NCBI GenBank assembly: GCA_011322445.1
Contig: DRMV01000048.1
Coordinates: 109,539 to 173,538, forward strand
Source: Chloroflexota bacterium
GTDB taxonomy: Bacteria; Chloroflexota; Anaerolineae; Anaerolineales; DRMV01
DNA length: 64,000 bases
Direction of reading: 5' to 3'
Positions 13,745-21,505 of this stretch are shown one piece after another (the stretch's first letter is position 1; every line of letters begins with the position of its first letter). The notes below the pieces were generated by a model, which worked only from the letters and a program-made list of their open reading frames with translations, did not search any database and was not told where the DNA came from. The position numbers were made by a program, and so were the translations under genes.

Positions 13745-13807
13745 GTGCAGGAGGCAGGGTGCAGGAGGCAAGATGCAAGATGCAAGGTGCAGGAGGCAAG
13801 GTGCAGA
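13745..13807. repeat. GTGCAGGAGGCAAG-type imperfect tandem repeat
   Basis: Units of GTGCAGGAGGCARG and ATGCAAG alternate over about 63 bp immediately upstream of the nitroreductase start, replacing the expected ribosome binding site. The minus-strand transcript reads CTTGCCTCCTGCACC-like repeats. Confidence 0.8.
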
Positions 13808-13824
13808 ACGGCGAGGGGAAAGCC

Positions 13825-14535
13825 TTATTCGGGCGGGGCGACCTCAAAGCGCATGGCTTCCTCGGAGGGGCCACGATACACGCACAGGCCCACTCGCGGT
13901 GAGTTCACATAAGGCAAGAAGGCATCGGGCTTTTCCCAATCGGCATGGGCGCGAGCGTGTGTATCGCAATAAGGCTCCAGCGGCCAGGCATTGGTAAACA
14001 GCCAATCGGCCGGGCGGCTGCAGATGTGGCACACACGCGGCGGCTTGTAGTTGCGCGCCAAAAAGCGGGCTTCCCTTTCTGGCAGCGGGCCAGGGTAAGC
14101 CGCCAGCAGGCGCACTTTCAGTTCTGTCGGCCAGACCTCGTCGTAAGCGTAATCGATCTCTTGCCCCACGGTCAGCAGCGCGCTCAAAGGCTTGTCCATC
14201 GGTGCGACGTGCGCTTGCTCATCCAGCACCAAATCCACAGGGGTAGCCTTCGGGCGGCAGCCATAAGTCACGCCATCGATAATAAACTGGCTGGCATGGC
14301 CGCAGCAATCCACCCACACCTGCCGCAGCGCCTCATCCAGCGCCGCCAGCGAGGCCGCTTGCGGCATTTCCAGAAACAGCCAGAAAGTTTTGGGGAAATA
14401 AGCGTCGCGCACGTGAAACAGGAAAAGGGGCTGCTCACCGTCGGGCTGTGGCCGACACGCCCGCAAGTGCTCGGCCATCGCCTCTTGGGGCAGTGTCTTC
14501 CCGCACAGGAAACAGCGTCCCATCATGGGTTGCAT
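13825..14535 (-). CDS. Cys-rich protein with pRiA4b ORF3 / IS1096 TnpR-passenger-like domain
   Basis: 236 residues from the ATG at 14535 (AGAGGTGA just upstream). The N-terminus has GRCFLCGKTL with AEHLRAC, a CxxC...HxxxxC zinc-finger-like set, and CHICSRPADW...CDTHARAH near residue 190 forms a second possible zinc site. In between, LDEALRQVWVDCCGHASQF and VGQEIDYAYDEVWPTELKVRLL match the plasmid pRiA4b ORF-3 family, a passenger domain often found near transposons but also chromosomal. Its function is unknown. It sits between cofE and the nitroreductase in the F420 run with 9 bp to cofE, so it is cotranscribed with them. Confidence 0.75.
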   Translation of the reverse strand: MQPMMGRCFLCGKTLPQEAMAEHLRACRPQPDGEQPLFLFHVRDAYFPKTFWLFLEMPQAASLAALDEALRQVWVDCCGHASQFIIDGVTYGCRPKATPVDLVLDEQAHVAPMDKPLSALLTVGQEIDYAYDEVWPTELKVRLLAAYPGPLPEREARFLARNYKPPRVCHICSRPADWLFTNAWPLEPYCDTHARAHADWEKPDAFLPYVNSPRVGLCVYRGPSEEAMRFEVAPPE

Positions 14536-14544
14536 GGTCACCTC

Positions 14545-15309
14545 TTAGCGGAACAGGTCTCTCTCTTTCGGGCGGATGAGTTCCCGCAGGCTCGATTCGC
14601 GCAAGGGGTACGGGAAGCCGCGCACATGCACCACCGGCGTGCCCTCATCGGCCTGCCCCATCACAAGGGAAGCCGCAGCCGCCAGTTCGTCGGCCGCGCC
14701 TACCTGCGTGGCAAGCAATTCGCGCCCCACCAGGTCGTGACGCCCGCGCAAATCGACCAGTGCGGGCACACCGCTGAGGCCAATCGCGGCCCCCACCGTG
14801 CCCAGCCGCCACGCCCGCCCGTGGGAATCGTTGATGATCACGCCCAGGCGCGTGCCGCTGGCCTCTTCGAGGCGCTGACGCAACTCGGCAGCCGAGCGGT
14901 CAGGGTCTTCGGGCAACAGCAGCACACACTCATCATCGCCGCAAACATTGGAATGATCGATGCCTGCGTTGGCGCACACAAAACCGCGCTTATGCTCCAC
15001 AATCAGCACCCCTGGCACAGCACGCAACACGGCGTTGCTTTCCCGCAAAATCAATTCTACCAGACGAGGGTCCTTTTCCACCCGGGCAGCCAGAGAAAGG
15101 GCTTCGTCAGAAGGGGTAAGGGCGCGCAGGTCCACCAGCCGCCCCTCGGCCCGCGAAACCACCTTTTGCGCCACCACGAGCACATCTCCATCTTGCAACG
15201 CGATGCGCGCCCGGCGCAAACCGCGCAAAATCAGCGCGGCCAAATCATCGCCTCGCCGCACAAAAGGCACGCCCGGCAAAGGCGTCAAGGTCAATGGCGG
15301 CATGGTCAT
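14545..15309 (-). CDS. cofE: Coenzyme F420-0:L-glutamate ligase
   Basis: 254 residues, the length of stand-alone CofE. VVAQKVVSRAEGRLVDL (residues ~44-60), RESNAVLRAVPGVLIVEHKRGFVCANAGIDHSNV and INDSHGRAWRLGTVGAAIGLSG are the CofE/FbiB N-terminal signatures, including metal- and GTP-binding residues. It adds glutamates to F420-0 in GTP-dependent steps. The start at 15309 overlaps the npdG stop (ATGA); an ATG six bases downstream has better spacing from the GGAGGAGG ribosome binding site, so 15303 is an alternative. Translational coupling with npdG is likely. Confidence 0.94.
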   Translation of the reverse strand: MTMPPLTLTPLPGVPFVRRGDDLAALILRGLRRARIALQDGDVLVVAQKVVSRAEGRLVDLRALTPSDEALSLAARVEKDPRLVELILRESNAVLRAVPGVLIVEHKRGFVCANAGIDHSNVCGDDECVLLLPEDPDRSAAELRQRLEEASGTRLGVIINDSHGRAWRLGTVGAAIGLSGVPALVDLRGRHDLVGRELLATQVGAADELAAAASLVMGQADEGTPVVHVRGFPYPLRESSLRELIRPKERDLFR

Positions 15310-15968
15310 TCCTCCTCCCCACCTACAATACGGATGCCCACATGACGCGTGCCCAGGGCCTTGTTCATGTAAATCAGCACGCTGGTCAACCCTTCCACCA
15401 CCGGCGTGTTTTCCAGTGGCCCGGCATCCCAGGCGCGCAAGCCGGCGTCTTCCACCAGCGCCATCACCCGGCGGCGGTTGGCCTTCCCCTTACCCGCCAC
15501 CAGCACCTCGGCCTCGATGGGTGCGTCTTCCCACAACACGGCATGGGCAATGTTCTGGAATGCATCCACCACCGCGACATCGGGGCCAAGGATTTCCTGC
15601 GCCTCCAACGCGGCGCTGCCCGCGGGCGGGAACCAGGCTTTCGTCACCTTCGGCGGCTTCAGCGGCACAGCCACATCCACAACCACTTTGCCCTGCACCA
15701 CCTCGCGGATGGCTTCCAGCGTTGCCCTGTGGGCGCTGTAAGGCACAGCCAGCACCACCACCTCGGCGCGTTGCGCGGCTTCCCGGTTGCCCACGCCCCA
15801 CACCGGCGCCTGAGGGTTGCCCAAGCGGGCGCGAATGGTCTCAGCCATGCGTGCCGCTTTGGCAGGGGTACGGGAACCGATATACACCGTATGCCCCGCT
15901 TTCGCCCAACGATATGCCAAACCACGCCCTTCCTTGCCCGTCCCGCCAATGACCGCCAAAACTGTCAT
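15306..15968 (-). CDS. npdG: NADPH-dependent F420 reductase
   Basis: 220 residues. IGGTGKEGRGLAYRWAKAG (residues 7-25) is the Rossmann motif of F420H2:NADP oxidoreductase (Fno/NpdG), with GSRTPAKA following for NADP phosphate recognition; VDAFQNIAH is the conserved F420-binding segment of this family. It exchanges hydride between NADPH and F420. It is the first gene of the minus-strand F420 run and overlaps cofE by 4 bp. Its start lies about 125 bp from lexA in a divergent arrangement; the intervening DNA carries the lexA promoter and SOS box but no obvious npdG promoter. Confidence 0.94.
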   Translation of the reverse strand: MTVLAVIGGTGKEGRGLAYRWAKAGHTVYIGSRTPAKAARMAETIRARLGNPQAPVWGVGNREAAQRAEVVVLAVPYSAHRATLEAIREVVQGKVVVDVAVPLKPPKVTKAWFPPAGSAALEAQEILGPDVAVVDAFQNIAHAVLWEDAPIEAEVLVAGKGKANRRRVMALVEDAGLRAWDAGPLENTPVVEGLTSVLIYMNKALGTRHVGIRIVGGEEE

Positions 15969-16024
15969 CCGTCACCGCTCCTCGCAAGAATCTTGTCTCT
16001 CAAGTTTACCGCAAATGGCGCTCC

Positions 16025-16053
16025 TTGACAAAGAACGGGTGTTCTGATAATAT
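16025..16053 (+). promoter_or_regulatory. lexA promoter, TTGACA-N17-TAATAT
   Basis: A consensus -35 (16025-16030) and TAATAT -10 (16048-16053) are separated by exactly 17 bp. The LexA box lies inside the spacer. The expected transcription start is near 16060, about 37 bp before the lexA start codon. Confidence 0.9.
16033..16044 (+). promoter_or_regulatory. SOS/LexA box GAAC-N4-GTTC
   Basis: GAACGGGTGTTC is a perfect GAAC-N4-GTTC dyad of the Bacillus/actinobacterial type (consensus CGAACRNRYGTTYG). It lies wholly in the spacer between the -35 and -10 of the lexA promoter, where bound repressor would block polymerase. This supports autoregulation of lexA. Confidence 0.88.
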
Positions 16054-16096
16054 TACGGTAGCCGGTTTTCGCCTTTTCCCATGAAAGGGGATGTGT

Positions 16097-16942
16097 ATGT
16101 CACCACGGAAACCCAAGAACACCCTTGACGAACTGGACCAGAAAATTCTCGAGACCATTTACCAATGGCTCGACGAGCAAGGCCTGCCCCCCACGGTGCG
16201 AGAAATTCAACAGGCGGTAGGGGCATCTTCGACGTCGGTGGTCGATTATCATCTGCGGCGGCTGGAGCGGCTGAAATTCATCGTGCGGGAAGCCACCGAC
16301 AAGCGGAAGGCGCGCAACATTCGCCTGCACCCCCGGCTCGCCCAGCCGCGCGACGTGGACGCGACCGCGGCCTCAGCCGATTGGGCAGCGCTGGCAGCGC
16401 AAGGGCGCGCCCGGTCCTCGCGCAAAGAACCCCGCAAGCCTCGCGAAATGGGGCGCAGCCTGCCGGTCACGCCCGCGTCGCGGGTGGTCTCGCTCCCTCT
16501 GGCAGGCCGCATCGTCGCCAGCGAGCCTATCCCCGCCTTCCCCGAAGGCTACACCGCCGACGACACCATCGAGATCCCGCAGGCATTCCTGCCGCGCAAC
16601 ACCGAAGGGCTGTATGCGCTGGAAGTCAGCGGGAATTCGATGATCGACGCGCTCATCGGTGACGGCGACATCGTGGTGCTCAAGGAAACCAAAGAAGCCG
16701 CACCCGGAGAGATGGTCGCGGTGTGGCTGAAACACACCAACGAAAGCACGCTCAAGAAATACCAGCCAGTGTACGATGCGCGGCAAGAGCGGCTGGAAAA
16801 AATCATCCTCAAACCGGCCAACCCCACCATGCAGCCCATCGAAATCGACGATCCGGCGCAGGTGGATATCATGGGCAAAGTTGTGCTGGTCATCCGCCCC
16901 ACCGACGGCAGCATCCGCAAGCCGCGCGGCAAAGGGACGTGA
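16097..16942 (+). CDS. lexA: SOS repressor LexA with a long linker
   Basis: 281 residues from the ATG at 16097 (AAAGGGG about 6 bp upstream; the ATG at 16091 is too close). The winged-helix N-terminus contains LPPTVREIQQAVGASSTSVVDYHL. The self-cleavage site is Ala136-Gly137 in SLPLAGRIVAS; Ser181 (VSGNSMID) and Lys220 (STLKKY) form the Ser-Lys dyad, with spacing of 39 as in known LexA proteins. RecA filaments would trigger cleavage after DNA damage. At 281 residues it is about 75 longer than typical LexA; the excess is a basic, Ala/Arg-rich linker (about residues 75-130) and an insert before the C-terminus. It is flanked by a promoter with its own SOS box and by a downstream hairpin. Confidence 0.94.
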   Translation: MSPRKPKNTLDELDQKILETIYQWLDEQGLPPTVREIQQAVGASSTSVVDYHLRRLERLKFIVREATDKRKARNIRLHPRLAQPRDVDATAASADWAALAAQGRARSSRKEPRKPREMGRSLPVTPASRVVSLPLAGRIVASEPIPAFPEGYTADDTIEIPQAFLPRNTEGLYALEVSGNSMIDALIGDGDIVVLKETKEAAPGEMVAVWLKHTNESTLKKYQPVYDARQERLEKIILKPANPTMQPIEIDDPAQVDIMGKVVLVIRPTDGSIRKPRGKGT

Positions 16943-16963
16943 GCCACCTCACCTTTCAAAACA

Positions 16964-16995
16964 CAACAGCCCTGCCGTCGATGGCAGGGCTGTTG
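16964..16995 (+). terminator. Strong hairpin after lexA
   Basis: A perfect 13-bp stem (16964-16976 with 16983-16995, 6-nt loop) starts 21 bp after the lexA stop. There is no T-run after it on either strand, so it may end transcription weakly, protect the 3' end, or act with Rho. Confidence 0.7.
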
Positions 16996-17049
16996 CTTCG
17001 AGAGACATGCTTCGCGACTCGCAACATGTCCTCCTTCCCAGAGCATCCC

Positions 17050-17337
17050 TCAGGCCTCGTCAGAGGTCGTGAGGCTCTGCAATTCCTTCTCGATCTCGTC
17101 GAGGCGGCTTTGCAGGTGGGTTTTAGCCTGTTCGAGCCAGGCCTTACGCTCGGTGGGAGGCACGTCTACGCCCCAGCGGCGCGCCCAGGGCGGCGGGCCG
17201 CCCCACCAGCCTTCAGCATCCCAGTCTCCCGGGGTGGCCCCCATGCGCCAGTCTGCCCGCGCATAGCCGGGGCCATAGCAACCGCCACGGCCATACCCAC
17301 CTCCGCGCCAGGCTTTCCGAAAACGACGTCCAAACAT
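17050..17337 (-). CDS. DUF5320-like small protein
   Basis: 95 residues. The N-terminal half is very rich in Gly, Trp, Arg and aromatic residues (RGGGYGRGGCYGPGY, GWWGGPPPWARRW), and the C-terminal half is an amphipathic helix (WLEQAKTHLQSRLDEIEKELQSL) likely to form a coiled coil. This layout is that of DUF5320 proteins, whose function is unknown and which are often encoded beside ArsR-type regulators or metal/FeS-related genes. It lies about 70 bp downstream of an ArsR-family gene on the same strand, behind an A7T7 palindrome, so both are probably in one transcription unit. CCTCC complement (GGAGG) precedes the start. Confidence 0.7.
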   Translation of the reverse strand: MFGRRFRKAWRGGGYGRGGCYGPGYARADWRMGATPGDWDAEGWWGGPPPWARRWGVDVPPTERKAWLEQAKTHLQSRLDEIEKELQSLTTSDEA

Positions 17338-17389
17338 TTTGCACCTCCTGTAAAAGGGTTAGGATATTTCCAAAAGCGAATAAAGTTAC

Positions 17390-17407
17390 GCAAAAAAATT
17401 TTTTTGC
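17390..17407. repeat. 18-bp perfect palindrome GC-A7T7-GC
   Basis: GCAAAAAAATTTTTTTGC lies 2 bp after the arsR-like stop and about 53 bp before the DUF5320-like start. It could be a bent A-tract, a protein site or a short hairpin. It is striking in such GC-rich DNA. Confidence 0.8.
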
Positions 17408-17409
17408 TG

Positions 17410-17763
17410 CTACGGCATACGGCCGCGGCCATGGCCACGGCGGCAACGGCGTCGGCGGCCCACGGCGGTGAGCGGCAACGGGGCGCTGAGGTCTTCCAAC
17501 AGGCTCAGCAATTGCAGCACCTGTGCATTGCGCAGACGGTAACGCACCGTCATACCTTCCCGCTCAGCCACCACCAGCCCGGCCTCTCGCAACACCGCGA
17601 GGTGCTGCGAGATATTGGCCTGCCGCCGCCCCAACGCCGCCGTCAAATCCATGACATAGGCATCGCGCTCCGCCAGGGCTGCAAGAATCTGCAGCCGTAC
17701 CGGATGCGCCAGAGCATAAGCCAGTTGCGCCGCGCGGGCCGCGGCTTCGTCGCTGTGCAACAT
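17410..17763 (-). CDS. ArsR-family winged-helix transcriptional regulator
   Basis: 117 residues. The core AYALAHPVRLQILAALAERDAYVMDLTAALGRRQANISQHLAVLREAGLV has the ArsR HTH, with QANISQHLAVLREAGLV as recognition helix and EREGMTVRYRLRN as wing. No CxCxxC arsenic motif is present in the HTH helix. The C-terminus is Cys/Arg/His/Gly-rich (RRRRCRRGHGRGRMP) and might bind metal. AGGAG precedes the ATG. A symmetric operator and a consensus promoter directly upstream support autorepression. The regulated partner is probably the DUF5320-like gene downstream. The inducer is unknown. Confidence 0.88.
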   Translation of the reverse strand: MLHSDEAAARAAQLAYALAHPVRLQILAALAERDAYVMDLTAALGRRQANISQHLAVLREAGLVVAEREGMTVRYRLRNAQVLQLLSLLEDLSAPLPLTAVGRRRRCRRGHGRGRMP

Positions 17764-17773
17764 GCGCGCTCCT

Positions 17774-17806
17774 TATTCGCTTTCACGAAATTCGTCATTG
17801 CGAATA
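17774..17806 (-). promoter_or_regulatory. Symmetric 33-bp operator of the ArsR-family gene
   Basis: TATTCGC (17774-17780) and GCGAATA (17800-17806) are a perfect 7-bp inverted repeat, and inside them ACGAA-A-TTCGT is a second perfect inverted repeat on the same centre (17790). The whole site overlaps the -10 element and the likely transcription start, and ends about 10 bp before the gene, which fits autorepression by a dimeric ArsR-type protein. Confidence 0.85.
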
Positions 17807-17831
17807 TACCCCCAAATTAAGGCGTTGTCAA
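17803..17831 (-). promoter_or_regulatory. Promoter of the ArsR-family gene, TTGACA-N17-TATATT
   Basis: On the minus strand a consensus TTGACA (17831-17826) is followed after 17 bp by TATATT (17808-17803). The -10 overlaps the distal arm of the symmetric operator. Confidence 0.88.
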
Positions 17832-17878
17832 GGGTTTGAAAAGAAATTGGTCAAAAACCTGTGCCGCCCATGCGCGCG

Positions 17879-17910
17879 CCGAGGGGCTGTCTTTGCAGAC
17901 AGCCCCTCGG
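17879..17910 (-). terminator. Hairpin downstream of ftsZ
   Basis: A perfect 14-bp stem (17879-17892 with 17897-17910, loop TTGC) lies about 150 bp after the ftsZ stop and before the arsR-like promoter. It has no U-tract, so it is a candidate processing or Rho-assisted end of the division operon. The rest of the gap 17832-18062 shows only a small hairpin near 17937-17951 and no gene. Confidence 0.65.
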
Positions 17911-18062
17911 ATACGCCCCACGGGCACCGCCGCGACGCACGCCAGGCGTGCATTCATGCCCGCCCACGCGTCCGCGTCGGGAGGAGGGCCAACGGCGAAA
18001 TGCGGCGCGCCCACGCCGCACCGCCGCGGTCGGTGCCGAAGTTCACCAAACGTCGCTTGTGT

Positions 18063-19211
18063 CTACCGGCGCTGCGATTGCTTCAAGCGTTTCCGCACAA
18101 AGGTCGGAATATCGAGGTCGTCGGTGTCGAAGGTCCGCGGCGCAAATTCGGCCGGCTGGGGCCGAGGCTGGGGCACGCCGGCCGCGGAGGAATGCATCGC
18201 GCGGTCGGCCGTGGCTGGCCGAGCCCGGCGCAAATGCCGCGACATGCCCGTGTAATCAAAACCCGTGGCAATCACCGTGACGCGCACTTTGTCGTCCATG
18301 TTGGGGTCAATCACCGCGCCAAAGATGAGGTTGACATCAGGATGCGCGGCTTCCTTGATAATGGCCGCCGCCTGGTTGACCTCGAAGAGCGTCAGGTCCG
18401 TGCCGCCGGTGATGTTGAACAGAATGCCGCGAGCGCCGTCAATCGTAATATCCAGCAGTTTGCTGGAAATGGCCTCTTCAGCAGCCAGCCGGGCACGGTC
18501 TTCGCCCTCGGCCTCACCCACAGCCATCAGGGCCGCGCCGCCTTCCGACATCACGGTCTTCACGTCCGCGAAATCCAGGTTAATCAAGCCGGGCACGGTA
18601 ATAAGTTCCGAAATACCCTGAATGCCCTGGCGCAAGACGTCATCGGCCACCTTGAAGGCTTCCTGCAAACCGGCTTTCTTATCCACAATTTGCAACAAGC
18701 GGTCGTTAGGAATCACGATGAGGGTATCGACGTTTTCCTTGAGGTTGGTAATGCCCGCCTCAGCAGCCTTCATGCGGCGCGAACCCTCGAAGGAAAACGG
18801 TTTGGTCACCACGCCGATGGTGAGTGCGCCGACGTCGCGGGCAATTTTTGCCACCACCGGGGCCGCACCCGTCCCCGTGCCGCCGCCCATGCCCGCGGTG
18901 ATGAAGACCATATCGGCGCCATCCAGCACCTGATACAGTTCCTCTTGCGATTCTTCAGCCGCCTTACGGCCAACCTCGGGGTCGCCGCCTGCGCCCAGGC
19001 CGCGGGTGACTTTCTCGCCAATGTGCACCCGCGTGCCGGCTTTGGAAAGCAGCAACGCCTGGGCATCGGTGTTCACGGCAACAAACTCAATGCCCTGAAC
19101 GCTTTCCTCGATCATCCGGTTGACGGCATTGCCGCCGCCACCGCCCACGCCCACCACTTTGATGCGGGCGAAGGATTCACCTTCCAGGGGGGAACCAGCA
19201 TTTTGCAACAT
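18063..19211 (-). CDS. ftsZ: Cell division protein FtsZ
   Basis: 382 residues from the ATG at 19211 (GGAGG about 7 bp upstream; the longer open frame to 19367 overlaps ftsA and is not used). [17 protein letters not shown] and [15 protein letters not shown] (tubulin signature) bind [17 protein letters not shown] [16 protein letters not shown] and the T7 loop NLDFAD provide the GTPase-activating Asp. The C-terminal linker is short (about 50 residues), and the end [19 protein letters not shown] is the conserved FtsA-binding peptide followed by a basic tail. It polymerises into the Z ring at mid-cell. It is the last gene of the dcw operon, 44 bp after ftsA. Confidence 0.98.
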   Translation of the reverse strand: MLQNAGSPLEGESFARIKVVGVGGGGGNAVNRMIEESVQGIEFVAVNTDAQALLLSKAGTRVHIGEKVTRGLGAGGDPEVGRKAAEESQEELYQVLDGADMVFITAGMGGGTGTGAAPVVAKIARDVGALTIGVVTKPFSFEGSRRMKAAEAGITNLKENVDTLIVIPNDRLLQIVDKKAGLQEAFKVADDVLRQGIQGISELITVPGLINLDFADVKTVMSEGGAALMAVGEAEGEDRARLAAEEAISSKLLDITIDGARGILFNITGGTDLTLFEVNQAAAIIKEAAHPDVNLIFGAVIDPNMDDKVRVTVIATGFDYTGMSRHLRRARPATADRAMHSSAAGVPQPRPQPAEFAPRTFDTDDLDIPTFVRKRLKQSQRR

Positions 19212-19255
19212 ACAAACCTCCTCAACAAACTGTGGGGCGAAAACAAGCCTCGAAC

Positions 19256-20485
19256 TTACGGCAAAAGGGAACGCAAAAACGCCTTCACCTTTTCCCAGGA
19301 ATCCACACCATCGCGGCGCCGCGGGGCTTCGGGCACGAAAGCCGCCGTTTGCAGCAATTGCGCCCAATACAACAAGCCCACACTGGTGGCAAAAGCCGGG
19401 CTGCGAATGCGGTCGACCATGCCAAACACCTTTTCGGCCTTCGCCACACGCACCGGCAAGCCCAGTTCTTCACGCGCCACGGCCTCAAAGCCTTTGAGCA
19501 GCGTGCTGCCGCCGGTGAAAACCACCCCGGCAGGCAACAGGCCATCATAGCCCGAGCGATGCAACTCGTGGCGCACCATCTCTAACATTTCCCGGACGCG
19601 CGCTTCGATGACCTCAGCCATCTCGCGCCGGTTGACCTGCACCGCTTCATGGTCGGCAAACGACCGCACGGTAATCACCTCTTCGGCGGAAACCGCCTGG
19701 GGGTCGCTGTGGCCGTGGCGCACCTTGATTTCCTCAGCACGCTCCAGCGGCAGGTGGAACAAATAACCCAGGTCGCGGGTGACATGGTTGCCGCCCACGG
19801 GCAGCACTGCCGTATGCCACACATCGCCGCCGATATACACCGCCAGGTCGGTGGTGCCGCCGCCGATGTCGCACACCGCCACCCCCATTTCGCGCTCGGT
19901 CTCGGTCAACACCGCCTCGGCCGAAGCCAGCGGGTTGAGCACGAAATGGGAAACCTCCACCCCAGCCTGCTGCACGCATTCCCGCAGGTTGGCAACCGAG
20001 GCCTTGGAAGCGGTGATGATGTGCACTTCAGCCTCCAGCCGATAGCCGTGCATTCCCAAAGGCTCGCGCACGCTTTCCTGGTCATCGAGCCGGAAAGCCC
20101 GCTGGATGATGTGCACGATCTCGCGATCGTGGGGCACGGCAAGCGCGCGCGCGGCTTCCACAGCGCGCTGAATATCTCCGGCATCGACCACGCCGCCGGA
20201 AACACCTACCACCCCTCGGCTGATTTCGCCAGACACGTGCGACCCCGCCAGGCTTACCAGCGCGGCGGCAATCTCCATCCCCGCGGCGCGCGAGGCCTTT
20301 TCCACCGAGCGGGCAATGGCTCGTGAGGCTTCGGTCATATCCACGACCATGCCTTTGTTCAGCCCGCGGGAAGGCTCCAGCCCCACCCCTAAAATGCGCA
20401 TCCGCCCATCGGCCTCAGGACGCGCCACCAGGGTGCAGACTTTCGTCGTACCAACATCGATGCCCACCAGGATGGGTTCTTCCAC
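19256..20485 (-). CDS. ftsA: Cell division protein FtsA
   Basis: 409 residues. [14 protein letters not shown] (phosphate 1), [13 protein letters not shown] (phosphate 2) and [14 protein letters not shown] (adenosine motif) define the actin-like ATPase; the SHS2-type 1C domain lies between (about residues 85-165). The C-terminus [13 protein letters not shown] is a short amphipathic helix that would attach to the membrane, as in other FtsA proteins. It tethers FtsZ filaments to the membrane and recruits later division proteins. The start lies 2 bp after the ftsQ stop, and ftsZ follows 44 bp downstream. Confidence 0.97.
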   Translation of the reverse strand: MEEPILVGIDVGTTKVCTLVARPEADGRMRILGVGLEPSRGLNKGMVVDMTEASRAIARSVEKASRAAGMEIAAALVSLAGSHVSGEISRGVVGVSGGVVDAGDIQRAVEAARALAVPHDREIVHIIQRAFRLDDQESVREPLGMHGYRLEAEVHIITASKASVANLRECVQQAGVEVSHFVLNPLASAEAVLTETEREMGVAVCDIGGGTTDLAVYIGGDVWHTAVLPVGGNHVTRDLGYLFHLPLERAEEIKVRHGHSDPQAVSAEEVITVRSFADHEAVQVNRREMAEVIEARVREMLEMVRHELHRSGYDGLLPAGVVFTGGSTLLKGFEAVAREELGLPVRVAKAEKVFGMVDRIRSPAFATSVGLLYWAQLLQTAAFVPEAPRRRDGVDSWEKVKAFLRSLLP

Positions 20486-20487
20486 GG

Positions 20488-21453
20488 CTACGGCTCCATT
20501 CGGTAATACGGCGCACGGAACGAGGCCACATCGACCAGCGCCGGATGAATATGTCGCGCTTTCAACCAGCGGGCAATGGCCTCATACAACACCATGCGCT
20601 GTTCCATGTGCGTCAGTTGTTGCCCCACGAACACACGCCAGCCCTCAGGGGCCTGCCAGCCAATGCCATAGCGAGGGCTATACACCAACGGGGTGCCCTG
20701 AGGCAGGTAACGGGCCAGCGTTTGCAGGGCTTCCACCTGAGCAGGGGAAAGCAACTGCATCTCGCCGGGGCGCAAATCGGCGGCTTCCGCGGGCAAAGTA
20801 CCTGCCCGCACCTGCAACGCCTGCGGCGGTGCCTCGGCCACCGGCGGGGCAAAAGCCAGGCCCTGGGCGTCAACCCACCAGGTTTTGTGGCCGGCATGCC
20901 ACACCAGCACCGGCTGGCGCTCTTGCACCGTCACCACCACCCGGTTGGGCAGCGCGACGCGCACCTCGGCATGGGCCACCGCGGGAAGCGCCTCCACCTG
21001 CTCGGCCACCAGGGCAGGGTTGATGCCAAAAACCGGCCGCCCCACCACCCCCAGGCGGGAAGCCACCTGGTCGGCACCGAGATATTGCAGGCCGCGCACT
21101 TCCGGCGCATCAACCCGGAAAACGGGAGCATACCATAAAGCGGCGATCAAGACAATGAGAAAAACGCTCAATGCCAGCGAGGCCCAGCGCCATCCCAAGG
21201 AAAGCGCCGGCATCGCCGCCACCACCTCGGTGTTGCGCCCGCGCGACACCCGCACCTGCCGCCGCACACGCCCCGAAGCCGGCACGGCCGTACCGCTCAA
21301 CACGCCATACCGACTCACCACCACCGGCGTGCCGCTCGCGGCATGCGCATGGGCAGCCACCGTTTTCGCGCGGCGAGGCTGCGGGCGGGTGTTCCCCCGC
21401 CTGCGGCGGACGCGCTCGGCTCGTGTGAGGGTGTCTTGCTTTTTGCGAGGCAT
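20488..21453 (-). CDS. ftsQ: Cell division protein FtsQ/DivIB
   Basis: 321 residues from the ATG at 21453. The cytoplasmic N-terminus is long and strongly basic (residues 1-80, e.g. RAERVRRRRGN). One membrane helix is at about 88-110 (ALSVFLIVLIAALWYAPVF), followed by the POTRA domain (VRGLQYLGADQVASRLGVVGRPVFGIN) and the FtsQ beta domain. Extra-cytoplasmic FtsQ links early and late divisome proteins through FtsB/FtsL. Sequence identity is low, as is usual for FtsQ, but position between ddl and ftsA makes the call safe. The 52-bp gap to ddl holds a degenerate GTGYTCCAG-type repeat. Confidence 0.9.
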   Translation of the reverse strand: MPRKKQDTLTRAERVRRRRGNTRPQPRRAKTVAAHAHAASGTPVVVSRYGVLSGTAVPASGRVRRQVRVSRGRNTEVVAAMPALSLGWRWASLALSVFLIVLIAALWYAPVFRVDAPEVRGLQYLGADQVASRLGVVGRPVFGINPALVAEQVEALPAVAHAEVRVALPNRVVVTVQERQPVLVWHAGHKTWWVDAQGLAFAPPVAEAPPQALQVRAGTLPAEAADLRPGEMQLLSPAQVEALQTLARYLPQGTPLVYSPRYGIGWQAPEGWRVFVGQQLTHMEQRMVLYEAIARWLKARHIHPALVDVASFRAPYYRMEP

Positions 21454-21505
21454 GAGTAAAGTGCTCCAGTTCCGGTGTGCCAGTGAGCGCTTCAGTATGA
21501 CAGGA

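Noticed and set aside
13745..13807. Possible CRISPR or VNTR array
   Set aside because: Units are 7-14 bp with no spacers, so not CRISPR; kept as simple tandem repeat.
19212..19367. FtsZ N-terminal extension to 19367
   Set aside because: The extension overlaps ftsA, lacks homology, and the ATG at 19211 has a strong GGAGG.
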